From Actinomycetes bacterium (GTDB taxonomy: Bacteria; Actinomycetota; Actinomycetes; Mycobacteriales; Mycobacteriaceae), in the NCBI GenBank assembly GCA_023404955.1, contig JAEXZY010000152.1, forward strand, positions 17,869 to 81,868: a stretch of DNA of 64,000 bases, written 5' to 3'. This document shows, piece after piece, positions 17,226 to 27,566 of the stretch (position 1 is its first letter; every line of letters begins with the position of its first letter). The notes beneath the pieces are model-generated. The model was given only the letters and a program-made list of their open reading frames with translations. It was not told the DNA's origin and searched no databases. The translations under genes and the position numbers were made by a program.

Positions 17226-18122
17226 CTATCGCGGTGTGTACGCACCGCCTGCGATGTCGTCGACCAGCGTCGGTCCGGTCGGCGTCCACCCCAGAAGTTG
17301 TTGCGTCGCAACGCTTGTCCCGGCCATGTCGACGCTGAAGAAGGGGCCGATCCAGCCGAAGTGCTCACTGACGTCGCCGTGCGGGATCGCGACGACCGGA
17401 AGGTCGAACGCCCGCCCGATCGCCTCGGCGATCTCGCGACTCGGGATCCCCTCTTCGGCGACGGCATGGAGGCGGGCACCGGCGGGCGCCTTGTCGAGAC
17501 CGAGGACGACCATGCGTGCGGCGTCGGCGACGTGCACGGCGGCCCACCGGTTCTGCCCGTCGCCGGGATAGCCCGACAGTCCCCGCTCGCGCGCGACCTG
17601 ACACAGCGTGCTGATGAAGCCGTGGTCACCGGTGCCGTGCGTGGTGGGCGAGAAGCGCAGCGCCACGGACCGGACACCGCGATCGGCGTAGTCGAGGCAC
17701 AGGTTCTCGCTGCCGCCGCGCGGTGACTCCGGGCCGTGGAAGGGCGACGGGTCGTCCTCGGTGGCGGGCCGCCCCTCGGCCAGACTCAGTAGCCCTGACG
17801 CCAACAGGAACGGCTTGCCGGTGTCGGCCAGCGCGTCGCCGATGGTCTTCGCCGCGGCTCGTTCGGTGGCGTTGTTGGCGGCCATGTTCGCCCAGTCGTG
17901 CTTGTTGGCGAGGTGGATCACGGCGTCGGCGGCTCGGGCGCCGGACCGGATCGCATCCAGATCGTCGAGGTCGCCGCGCACCACCCTCACCCCTTTCTTT
18001 TCGAGAGCGGCGGCCGACGCGTCGGAGCGGGCCAGACCCGCGACGTCATGGCCGGCACTGGAGAGTTCGTCGACGACGGCGCTGCCGATCCATCCCGATG
18101 CTCCCGTGACAAAAACCTGCAT
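17226..18122 (-). CDS. NAD(P)-dependent epimerase/dehydratase (extended SDR)
   Basis: A 298-aa protein with the N-terminal nucleotide motif VFVTGASGWIGSAVVDEL (~3-20), followed by VRVVRGDLDD and AVIHLAN. The active-site YxxxK of classical SDRs is not clear; the region has LASGLLSLAEG and ENLCLDYADRGV instead. It thus belongs to the atypical NAD-binding group with uncertain catalysis. The ATG at 18122 has AAGGGG eight bases upstream. It is divergent from a TetR regulator with 85 bp between, including a perfect palindrome, and is the likely target of that regulator. Confidence 0.85.
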   Translation of the reverse strand: MQVFVTGASGWIGSAVVDELSSAGHDVAGLARSDASAAALEKKGVRVVRGDLDDLDAIRSGARAADAVIHLANKHDWANMAANNATERAAAKTIGDALADTGKPFLLASGLLSLAEGRPATEDDPSPFHGPESPRGGSENLCLDYADRGVRSVALRFSPTTHGTGDHGFISTLCQVARERGLSGYPGDGQNRWAAVHVADAARMVVLGLDKAPAGARLHAVAEEGIPSREIAEAIGRAFDLPVVAIPHGDVSEHFGWIGPFFSVDMAGTSVATQQLLGWTPTGPTLVDDIAGGAYTPR

Positions 18123-18142
18123 GATGACCCCTTGTCCGAGTG

Positions 18143-18159
18143 ATGTCAGTTGCTGACAT
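18143..18159. promoter_or_regulatory. Probable TetR operator (palindrome ATGTCAG-TTG-CTGACAT)
   Basis: A perfect 7-bp inverted repeat with a 3-bp centre lies between the epimerase and TetR genes, starting 21 bp before the epimerase ATG. Further copies of the half site GTCAG occur at 18177-18181 and nearby. A TAGCGT -10-like hexamer for the epimerase lies immediately upstream on the minus strand, so binding would block its transcription start. Confidence 0.55.
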
Positions 18160-18194
18160 CTGACGCTACACCTGAAGTCAGTCACTGTCATCAC

Positions 18195-18200
18195 TACACT
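18195..18200 (+). promoter_or_regulatory. -10 element for the TetR gene
   Basis: TACACT is seven bases before the ATG of the TetR gene. It fits the mycobacterial TANNNT -10 with a leaderless transcript; no Shine-Dalgarno is seen. Confidence 0.45.
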
Positions 18201-18207
18201 CTGGCCC

Positions 18208-18822
18208 ATGGCGAGGTGGGAGCCCGGCACAGCGGAGAAGCTGCAGGACGCGGCTCTCGAGTTGTTCGCGGCCCGCGGGTACGAGCAGACGACCGCGACG
18301 GAGATCGCGCAGGCCGTCGGGCTCACCGAGCGCACGTTCTTCCGTCACTTCAGCGACAAACGGGAAGTCCTGTTCGGCGGCCAGCAGTCACTGATCGACG
18401 CCTTCCTGGCCGGCCTCGACGGCGCACCCGCCACCGCGACGCCGATCGAGCTGGCGGTCCGTGCGCTGCGTTCGTCGGCGGGCTTCTTCGACGACGAGCG
18501 CCGTGCGTGGTCTCGCAAGCGCCAGTCCGTCATCGACGCCAACCCCGCGCTTCAGGAGCGCGAAGCGCTCAAGCTCGTGGGAATCGGACGCGCCCTCGCC
18601 GAAGCGCTGCGCGCTCGCGGAGCCGACGGCGTCGCCGCAGAGGTCGCGGCTCAGATCGCGACGATGGCGTTCGGCATCGCGTTCACGCAGTGGATCGCCG
18701 ACGACGAGGAGCGCTCGTTCGGAGACATCGCGATGGACGTCGTCCGCGGCGTGGGCGCCGTCGCGGGAGAACTCGAGACAGTGGGCGCGGACGGTATCGA
18801 ACCGCCGACCGCTGGTGTGTAA
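18208..18822 (+). CDS. TetR-family regulator, C terminus encoded antisense to tRNA-Val
   Basis: A 204-aa TetR protein. The helix-turn-helix is at ~10-56 (ALELFAARGYEQTTATEIAQ, VGLTERTFFRHFSDKRE). The C-terminal ligand domain is typical in size. The final residues ADGIEPPTAG are produced by reading across the tRNA-Val gene on the opposite strand, and the TAA stop falls in the complement of its anticodon loop. The protein's own end may therefore have evolved by read-through. It is divergent from the epimerase, and the palindrome between them suggests autoregulation and control of that gene. Confidence 0.9.
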   Translation: MARWEPGTAEKLQDAALELFAARGYEQTTATEIAQAVGLTERTFFRHFSDKREVLFGGQQSLIDAFLAGLDGAPATATPIELAVRALRSSAGFFDDERRAWSRKRQSVIDANPALQEREALKLVGIGRALAEALRARGADGVAAEVAAQIATMAFGIAFTQWIADDEERSFGDIAMDVVRGVGAVAGELETVGADGIEPPTAGV

Positions 18823-18853
18823 AACCAGAGCTCTACCACTGAGCTACGCGCCC
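18782..18853 (-). tRNA. tRNA-Val (anticodon TAC)
   Basis: A 72-nt cloverleaf on the minus strand. The acceptor stem GGGCGCG pairs with CGCGCCC, the D arm contains TAGCTCAGTGGTAGAGC, and the anticodon stem CTGGT/ACCAG encloses loop TTTACAC with anticodon TAC. The T arm contains GGTTCGATACC, and the discriminator base is A. CCA is not encoded. It overlaps the TetR gene by 41 bp on the opposite strand. Confidence 0.95.
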
Positions 18854-18901
18854 GATCCCGGGCAGCATAATCGGCCACGCTGGGGAACCTGAAATCCGCG
18901 C

Positions 18902-19363
18902 TCAGTCGCGTACAGCCGCCAACGCCGCGCTCCACACCGCCTGATCGCGTGCCTCCCCCGGCTCCCTGCAGTCCGCGAAGCGCACCACCCCGGAGCGGTC
19001 GACGGCGAAGGTGCCCCGGTTGGCGAATCCTGATGCGTCGTTGAAGACCCCGTACGCCTGGCTCACCGCGCCGTGCGGCCAGAAATCCGACAGCACCGGG
19101 AACGTGAATCCACGCTGGGCCGCCCACACCTTGTGCGTCGGCGACGGTCCGACCGAGATCGCCAGCGTCGCCGTCGTCTCGTCGACGAAGTCGTCGAGGT
19201 GATCGCGGATCTCGTCGAGTTCGCGCTGACAGATCCCGGTGAACGCCAGCGGGAAGAACACCAGCAGCACGTTCTTGGCGCCGCGGAACGCGCTCAGCGT
19301 CACCCGCTGGTTGTTCTGGTCGGCAAGCGTGAAGTCCGGCGCTGAAGCAGCGACCTGGATCAT
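18902..19363 (-). CDS. ahpE: One-cysteine peroxiredoxin AhpE
   Basis: A 153-aa peroxiredoxin that reduces hydrogen peroxide, organic peroxides and peroxynitrite. The peroxidatic Cys is C45 in PLAFTGICQREL, preceded by VLLVFFPLA; the Thr and Arg needed for catalysis are in the same region and near R116. There is no resolving Cys in the usual 2-Cys position. It matches Rv2238c, which is re-reduced by mycoredoxin/mycothiol. The ATG at 19363 has GAAG upstream. It follows the DUF3052 gene by 31 bp in the same direction and ends 48 bp before the tRNA-Val gene. Confidence 0.95.
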   Translation of the reverse strand: MIQVAASAPDFTLADQNNQRVTLSAFRGAKNVLLVFFPLAFTGICQRELDEIRDHLDDFVDETTATLAISVGPSPTHKVWAAQRGFTFPVLSDFWPHGAVSQAYGVFNDASGFANRGTFAVDRSGVVRFADCREPGEARDQAVWSAALAAVRD

Positions 19364-19394
19364 CGCTTCTGCGGTCGGCTCTTCGCGCGAGCGC

Positions 19395-19820
19395 TCATCG
19401 CCGGCCGGCGGCCTTGGACTTCGGCTGAACCAGCCTGCTCGCGATCCAGTCGCCGAGGTTCGCCGAGGAGGTCTGCATCAACCCGGCCGTCGGCGCGGAC
19501 TCGGCGATTTCGGCGGGCTGCACATGGCCGGGCTTCCCCGTCTTCGGAGTGACCACCCAGACGACGCCGTCGTCGGCCAGCGGGGTGATCGCGTCCATCA
19601 ACCTGTCCACGAGATCGCCGTCGTCGTCGCGCCACCACAGCAACACGACGTCGACCACCTCGTCGGCGTCCTCGTCGAGGAGCTCACCACCGCATTCGTC
19701 TTCGATGTCGGCGCGGATGTCGTCATCGACATCGGAGTCCCAGCCCAGTTCCTGCACAACCTGATCTTTTTGGATGCCCAGCTTGCGGGCGTAGTTCGGG
19801 GGGTCACCCGCCGACACCAC
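19395..19820 (-). CDS. DUF3052 protein
   Basis: A 141-aa actinobacterial protein of DUF3052, matching Rv2239c by position. It has an acidic first half (DSDVDDDIRADIEDECGGEL) and a VVWVVTPKTGKPGHV segment typical of the family. No catalytic motif or signal peptide is visible, and function is unknown. The start is GTG at 19820, preceded by a strong AAGGAGG seven bases away; a second GTG follows immediately. It is probably cotranscribed with ahpE downstream, which hints at a redox link. Confidence 0.88.
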   Translation of the reverse strand: MVSAGDPPNYARKLGIQKDQVVQELGWDSDVDDDIRADIEDECGGELLDEDADEVVDVVLLWWRDDDGDLVDRLMDAITPLADDGVVWVVTPKTGKPGHVQPAEIAESAPTAGLMQTSSANLGDWIASRLVQPKSKAAGRR

Positions 19821-19934
19821 GGTCAGTCCTCCTTGCGCCTAGTCGGCACGCTGTGCGCTGTGCCACGTTTGTCCACTATCGTCGCACGCCGGGGGGCCAC
19901 GGCAACCCACCCGGCGACATCCGACGCGAGAGCG

Positions 19935-20495
19935 TCACCGATAGGCCGCATCGCAGCGATCCAGCGCGGTGGTCTTCGAGTCGTTCAGCTGCGCGATCGC
20001 GGAGTTGAAATCCTCGGCCGGATAGTTCCCCGCAATCGCCGTCGCAACCCCTCGAGCTGCATCGACCCAGCCGTTCAGCGCATCGCGCAGCTCCGGGGGC
20101 AGCGTGTCGGTCATGCTGCCGGACACGAGGTCGGCACTCTGGTTCAGCGCGTCGACAGCCGCCTGGGCCTTGCCGTCGGCCCCCACCGGATCGGTGTTGA
20201 ACGCATCGACGTAGGTGTTGACGGAGCCGATGGCGTCGGCGCTGCTGGTGCTCATCGCCTCGCACGACGTGTGCACCGCTTCCGTCGTCATCGAGGTCTG
20301 ACGTTCCGCCTCGCGTGCCGACGAACTCGCCGCGGACTCCTGAAGCGACGCCGACACCGACGCCCGATACAGCGGTGCCTCTCCCGGGGGAGCCGACGCC
20401 TCTCCGTTGGTGACGTTCGTGCAGCCGACGACGATCATCGCCAGCGCAGCGGCAGAACCGGTCGCGAACGCAGCTCGCCGCCCACCGATACGCAC
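19935..20495 (-). CDS. Putative lipoprotein, Rv2240c-like
   Basis: A 186-aa secreted protein. The signal peptide (MRIGGRRAAFATGSAAALAM) ends in a lipobox IVVGC with Cys near residue 25. The mature part is Ala/Ser rich, mainly helical, with a C77/C180-type Cys pair that could form a disulfide. No enzyme motif is seen; function is unknown. The start is GTG at 20495. The gene is divergent from aceE. A 114-bp stretch downstream, before DUF3052, shows no further gene. Confidence 0.75.
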   Translation of the reverse strand: MRIGGRRAAFATGSAAALAMIVVGCTNVTNGEASAPPGEAPLYRASVSASLQESAASSSAREAERQTSMTTEAVHTSCEAMSTSSADAIGSVNTYVDAFNTDPVGADGKAQAAVDALNQSADLVSGSMTDTLPPELRDALNGWVDAARGVATAIAGNYPAEDFNSAIAQLNDSKTTALDRCDAAYR

Positions 20496-20671
20496 GGTCT
20501 GCAGACGTTACCGGCCAACCGCTGGGCTGGGTGTACTAAATGCAACCGTTCGCGTGCGGCCCTGCGTTTGCGGCAGGATGGGACGAGGATGTAACCCACC
20601 GTGCACGGCGCGAAGCGAGCAGACCCACTCGACGGACCGCGTGTGCTCCACCGCCTGACAAGGAGCGGAAG

Positions 20672-23449
<2,778 letters not shown>

Positions 23450-23461
<12 letters not shown>

Positions 23462-23518
23462 CGACGACATTGGGTACGGAGTCGCGTAGCCGACGACATT
23501 GGGTACGGAGTCGCGTAG
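23450..23518 (+). repeat. Tandem 28/29-bp repeat overlapping the aceE stop codon
   Basis: The unit GGAGTCGCGTAG-(C)-CGACGACATTGGGTAC occurs at 23450-23477 and 23478-23506, with a third partial copy at 23507-23518. Each copy contains the GGA GTC GCG TAG end of aceE, so the last codons and stop are repeated downstream. It probably arose by slippage. Confidence 0.9.
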
Positions 23519-23546
23519 AACTGGAGGCTCCCTACAAACAGGGGCG

Positions 23547-23552
23547 TAGATT
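23547..23552 (+). promoter_or_regulatory. -10 element for mabR
   Basis: TAGATT is followed by six bases (TTAGGG) and the mabR ATG, the spacing of a leaderless mycobacterial transcript. AGGG is too close to the start to act as a ribosome site. Confidence 0.5.
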
Positions 23553-23558
23553 TTAGGG

Positions 23559-24848
23559 ATGGCCGACAACAATCGGTTCATCCCGCCTCGCTCGACCGTC
23601 GAGGTGCTGGAGAACGTTCCGGACTCGGTGCTGCGCCGGCTCAGTCAGTACTCGGGCCGGCTGGCCACCGAAGCGGTGCAGGCGATGGGTGAACGGCTGC
23701 CCTTCTTCGCCGCACTCGAGGCATCCCAGCGCGCCAGCGTGCAGCTGGTGGTGCAGACAGCGGTGGTGAACTTCGTCGAGTGGATGCGCCACCCCGACAG
23801 CGACGTGAGCTACACGGCCCAGGCCTTCGAGGTCGTGCCGCAAGATCTGCGCCGCCGCATCGCGCTGCGCCAGTCAGTCGAGATGGTGCGGGTGACGATG
23901 GAGTTCTTCGAAGAGGTCGTGCCGCTGCTGGCGCGCAACGAGGAGCAGCTGGCCGCGCTGACCGCCGGCATCCTGCGCTACAGCCGCGACCTGGCGTTCG
24001 CCGCGGCCACCGCCTACGCCGACCAGGCCGAGGCCCGCGGCGCGTGGGACACGCGCATGGAGGCCAACCTGATCGACGCCGTCGTGCGTGGCGACATCGG
24101 ACCCGATCTGCAGTCGCAGGCCGCGGCGCTGAACTGGGATGCCACTGCGGCGGCGACGGTGATCGTGGGCCTGCCGCGGCCCGACCGGCTCGATCTGACG
24201 TCAGAGGACGTGCACGACGTCGCGGCCCGCAACGGCCGCGCCGCGCTGGCCGACGTGCACGGCACCTGGTTGGTGACGGTGGTGTCGGGCGGGTTGTCGC
24301 ACACCGACCGCTTCCTGACCGAGTTGATGACGGTGTTCGGCGACGGCCCCGTGGTCGTCGGGCCGATGGCGCCGACGCTGGGGGCGGCGCATCTGAGCGC
24401 CACCGAGGCGATCGCCGGGATGAACGCGGTCGCCGGCTGGGCCGGCGCGCCGAGGCCGGTGGCGGCGCGGGAACTGCTGCCCGAACGCGCACTACTGGGT
24501 GACGCCACGGCCGCGGCCGCCCTGGAGGCGGAGGTGATGAGGCCGCTGGCCGATGCCGGCCCGACGCTGATGGAGACGCTGGACGCCTACCTGGACTCGG
24601 GGGGTGCGATCGAAGCGTGCGCTCGCAAATTGTTCGTTCATCCAAATACGGTCCGCTACCGGCTCAAACGAATCGCCGACTTCACCGGCCGTGACGCCAC
24701 CGTTCCTCGGGATGCCTATGTGCTGCGGATCGCGTCGACGGTGGGCCGATTGAGCCGTCAGGGCCAGTCCAGCTCGTCGTCGGGTCCGGGAACTAGCCAG
24801 GTCGACGCTGTTGCATCGGTCACAGCTGGCGCGCGTCTGCCGAGGTGA
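23559..24848 (+). CDS. mabR: PucR/CdaR-type regulator of mycolate synthesis
   Basis: A 429-aa regulator matching Rv2242 (MabR), described as the transcriptional regulator of the fasII operon that senses long-chain acyl-CoA. The N-terminal ~150 residues are a helical sensor region, the middle (~180-300) is a GGDEF-like fold common to PucR/CdaR proteins, and the C terminus carries the PucR helix-turn-helix. The last is visible as YLDSGGAIEACARKLFVHPN followed by TVRYRLKRI (~345-375). The Ser-rich tail is probably disordered. It lies just upstream of fabD, with a 128-bp gap that holds a perfect palindrome likely to be its operator. Confidence 0.93.
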   Translation: MADNNRFIPPRSTVEVLENVPDSVLRRLSQYSGRLATEAVQAMGERLPFFAALEASQRASVQLVVQTAVVNFVEWMRHPDSDVSYTAQAFEVVPQDLRRRIALRQSVEMVRVTMEFFEEVVPLLARNEEQLAALTAGILRYSRDLAFAAATAYADQAEARGAWDTRMEANLIDAVVRGDIGPDLQSQAAALNWDATAAATVIVGLPRPDRLDLTSEDVHDVAARNGRAALADVHGTWLVTVVSGGLSHTDRFLTELMTVFGDGPVVVGPMAPTLGAAHLSATEAIAGMNAVAGWAGAPRPVAARELLPERALLGDATAAAALEAEVMRPLADAGPTLMETLDAYLDSGGAIEACARKLFVHPNTVRYRLKRIADFTGRDATVPRDAYVLRIASTVGRLSRQGQSSSSSGPGTSQVDAVASVTAGARLPR

Positions 24849-24890
24849 CATATTGCGCTTGGGTCTCGATGATGTCCCATCACATGCGGA

Positions 24891-24909
24891 TTTGTGGGCT
24901 CTCCACAAA
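24891..24909. promoter_or_regulatory. Palindrome TTTGTGG-GCTCT-CCACAAA, candidate MabR operator
   Basis: A perfect 7-bp inverted repeat with a 5-bp centre, 67 bp before the fabD start and 42 bp after the mabR stop. It is not followed by a T run, so a protein-binding site is more likely than a terminator. Confidence 0.55.
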
Positions 24910-24912
24910 AAC

Positions 24913-24972
24913 CTAAGAAAGAGTTCATAGTCTCTTACACGGCGCAAAACCGTCTTCACAATGTTTTCTTAG
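24913..24972. repeat. Long-spaced inverted repeat CTAAGAAA ... TTTCTTAG before fabD
   Basis: Arms at 24913-24920 and 24965-24972 are perfect complements separated by 44 bp; the right arm is 4 bp from the fabD GTG. The region between is unusually AT-rich for this genome and should hold the fasII promoter. Confidence 0.45.
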
Positions 24973-24976
24973 AGAC

Positions 24977-25915
24977 GTGCCTGACAAGACTGTGCTTGCA
25001 TTCCTCGCGCCCGGACAGGGCTCCCAGACCCCCGGCATGCTCGCCGAGTGGCTGGAGCTGCCCGGTGCATCGGAGCGCATCGCAGCGTGGTCGGAGATCA
25101 GCGGCCTGGACCTGGCCCGCCTGGGCACCACCGCCGATGCGCAGGAGATCACCGACACCGCGGTGACCCAGCCACTGGTCGTCGCAGCCACGCTGCTGGC
25201 CTACGAAGAGCTCACGCGCCGCGGCGTGGTGACCGGTGACGAGGAGATCGTTGCCGCCGGACATTCGGTCGGCGAGATCGCGGCCTACGCGATCGCCGGC
25301 GTCATCACCGCCGATGAGGCCGTGTCCCTGGCCGCGACCCGCGGCCGGGAGATGGCCAAGGCCTGCGCCGTGGAGCCCACCGGGATGTCCGCCCTGCTGG
25401 GTGGCGACGAAGCCGAGGTGCTCGCCCGGCTCGAGGCCCTCGACCTGGTTCCGGCCAACCGCAACGCCGCCGGGCAGATCGTCGCCGCCGGCGCCACCGC
25501 CGCACTCGAGAAGCTCGCCGAAGACCCGCCGGCCCGCGCCCGCGTCCGCCCGCTGGCCACCGCCGGCGCGTTCCACACCCGCTACATGGAGCCCGCGCTG
25601 GCCGAATACACCGTCGTCGCGGACCGGATCACCCCGGCGGAGCCGGCGGTGACGCTGCTGTCGAACGCCGACGGCCGGCCGGTCGCCTCCGCGCACGACG
25701 CGATGACCAAGCTCGTCGCCCAGATGACCCGCCCCGTGCGCTGGGATCTGTGCACCGCCACCATGCGCGAGCTGGGGGTGACGGCACTCGTGGAGTTCCC
25801 GCCGGCGGGCACGCTGTCCGGGATCGCCAAGCGGGAGCTCAAGGGCACCCCGACCCATCCCATCAAGACCCCCGCCGACCTGGACGGACTCGCGCAGGCA
25901 CTGCGCACCGTCTGA
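24977..25915 (+). CDS. fabD: Malonyl-CoA:AcpM transacylase
   Basis: A 312-aa acyltransferase that loads malonate from CoA onto AcpM for FAS-II. The active-site Ser is S97 in AAGHSVGEIAA, and the oxyanion motif is FLAPGQGSQTPG at the N terminus. The catalytic His is in GAFHTRYMEPAL (~205), and GQIVAAG and LVEFPPAGTL also match. The start is taken as GTG at 24977; shorter starts a few codons later are possible, as in M. tuberculosis where the protein begins close to LALLAPGQG. It is first in the operon with acpM 65 bp downstream. Confidence 0.95.
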   Translation: MPDKTVLAFLAPGQGSQTPGMLAEWLELPGASERIAAWSEISGLDLARLGTTADAQEITDTAVTQPLVVAATLLAYEELTRRGVVTGDEEIVAAGHSVGEIAAYAIAGVITADEAVSLAATRGREMAKACAVEPTGMSALLGGDEAEVLARLEALDLVPANRNAAGQIVAAGATAALEKLAEDPPARARVRPLATAGAFHTRYMEPALAEYTVVADRITPAEPAVTLLSNADGRPVASAHDAMTKLVAQMTRPVRWDLCTATMRELGVTALVEFPPAGTLSGIAKRELKGTPTHPIKTPADLDGLAQALRTV

Positions 25916-25980
25916 ACCGGCACCATGCAACAACCGAACGTTTCACCCCAGGTAACACCCGATAAATAGAAGGAGCCACT

Positions 25981-26277
25981 GTGCCCGCCTCTCAGGAAGA
26001 AATCATCGCCGGTCTCGCCGAGATCATCGAAGAAGTGACCGGCATCGAGCCGTCTGAGGTCACCCCCGAGAAGAGCTTCGTCGACGACCTGGACATCGAC
26101 TCGCTGTCGATGGTCGAGATCGCCGTGCAGACCGAGGACAAGTACGGCGTGAAGATCCCCGACGAGGACCTCGCCGGTCTGCGCACCGTCGGTGACGTCG
26201 TCGCCTACATCCAGAAGCTCGAGGAAGAGAACCCCGAGGCTGCTGCCGCGCTGCGCGAGAAGTTCGCCGCAGAATGA
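25981..26277 (+). CDS. acpM: Meromycolate extension acyl carrier protein
   Basis: A 98-aa acyl carrier protein that carries meromycolate intermediates on a 4'-phosphopantetheine. The attachment Ser is S41 in DDLDIDSLSMVEIAV. The C-terminal tail beyond residue ~85 (EEENPEAAAALREKFAAE) is longer than in FAS-II ACPs of other bacteria but shorter than the ~115-aa M. tuberculosis AcpM. The GTG start has AGAAGGAG upstream at a good distance. Its stop overlaps the kasA start (ATGA), so they are coupled. Confidence 0.96.
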   Translation: MPASQEEIIAGLAEIIEEVTGIEPSEVTPEKSFVDDLDIDSLSMVEIAVQTEDKYGVKIPDEDLAGLRTVGDVVAYIQKLEEENPEAAAALREKFAAE

Positions 26278-27524
26278 CACGTCCTTCCACTGCTAACGGC
26301 GGGTTCCCGAGTGTCGTGGTGACCGCCATCGAGGCCACCACGTCGCTTGCAGGCGACATCGAGAGCACGTGGAAGGGCCTGCTGGCGGGCGAGAGCGGCA
26401 TCCGCGTCCTCGAGGATGAGTTCGTCACCAAGTGGGACCTTCCGGTGCGTATCGGCGGTCACCTGGTCGACGACGTCGACAGCCACATGACTCGCATCGA
26501 CATGCGCCGCATGTCCTACGTGCAGCGCATGTCGAAGCTGTTGGCCGGTCGACTCTGGGAGAACGCGGGCAAGCCCGAGGTCGACCCGGACCGGTTCGCC
26601 GTCATCATCGGCACCGGTCTGGGTGGCGGCGAGAAGATCGTCGAGACCTATGACGCGATGAACGAGGGCGGGCCCCGCAAGGTGTCTCCGCTCGCCGTTC
26701 AGATGATCATGCCCAACGGTGCGGCGGCGGTCGCCGGTCTGGAACTGGGCGCCCGCGCCGGGGTCATCACCCCGGTGTCGGCGTGCTCGTCCGGCTCGGA
26801 GGCCATCGCCCACGGTTGGCGTCAGCTCGTCATGGGCGACGCGGACTTCGCCGTCGTGGGTGGCGTGGAAGGCGGCATCGAGGCACTGCCCATCGCGGCG
26901 TTCTCGATGATGCGCGCCATGTCGACCCGCAACGACGAGCCGGAGCGCGCGTCGCGGCCGTTCGACAAGAACCGGGACGGCTTCGTCTTCGGCGAGGCGG
27001 GCGCGATGATGATCATCGAGACCGAGGAGCATGCCTTGGCCCGTGGCGCCAAGCCGCTGGCTCGCCTGATGGGCGCCGGCATCACCTCCGACGCGTTCCA
27101 CATGGTGGCTCCGGCCGCCGACGGCAGCCGAGCCGGTCATGCGATGAAGCGGGCGATGGAGACCGCGGGCCTGTCCGCCAAGGACATCTCGCACGTCAAC
27201 GCGCACGCCACCGCCACGCCGATCGGTGACACCGCGGAGGCCAACGCCATCCGTGTCGCCGGTGTGGAGCACGCCGCGGTCTATGCGCCGAAGTCGGCGC
27301 TGGGCCACTCGATCGGCGCCGTGGGCGCGCTGGAGTCGGCGCTGACCGTGCTGGCCCTGCGTGACGGGGTCATCCCTCCGACGCTCAACTACGAGACGCC
27401 GGACCCGGAGATCGATCTCGACGTCGTCGCGGGCGAGCCACGGTATGGCGACTATCAGTACGCCATCAACAACTCGTTCGGTTTCGGCGGCCACAATGTG
27501 GCTCTGGCCTTCGGCCGCTACTAG
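26274..27524 (+). CDS. kasA: Beta-ketoacyl-ACP synthase KasA
   Basis: A 416-aa KAS I/II enzyme that condenses acyl-AcpM with malonyl-AcpM in early meromycolate elongation. The catalytic triad is visible: C171 in VSACSSGSEA, His in VNAHATATPIGDTAE (~311) and His in KSALGHSIGAVG (~345). Thiolactomycin and isoniazid-era literature treats KasA as essential. The ATG overlaps the acpM stop by 4 bp. kasB follows after 42 bp. Confidence 0.97.
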   Translation: MTRPSTANGGFPSVVVTAIEATTSLAGDIESTWKGLLAGESGIRVLEDEFVTKWDLPVRIGGHLVDDVDSHMTRIDMRRMSYVQRMSKLLAGRLWENAGKPEVDPDRFAVIIGTGLGGGEKIVETYDAMNEGGPRKVSPLAVQMIMPNGAAAVAGLELGARAGVITPVSACSSGSEAIAHGWRQLVMGDADFAVVGGVEGGIEALPIAAFSMMRAMSTRNDEPERASRPFDKNRDGFVFGEAGAMMIIETEEHALARGAKPLARLMGAGITSDAFHMVAPAADGSRAGHAMKRAMETAGLSAKDISHVNAHATATPIGDTAEANAIRVAGVEHAAVYAPKSALGHSIGAVGALESALTVLALRDGVIPPTLNYETPDPEIDLDVVAGEPRYGDYQYAINNSFGFGGHNVALAFGRY

Positions 27525-27566
27525 ACACGACGAGTTCACGAAAACCGAGAGGACACGCGTCTGAGC

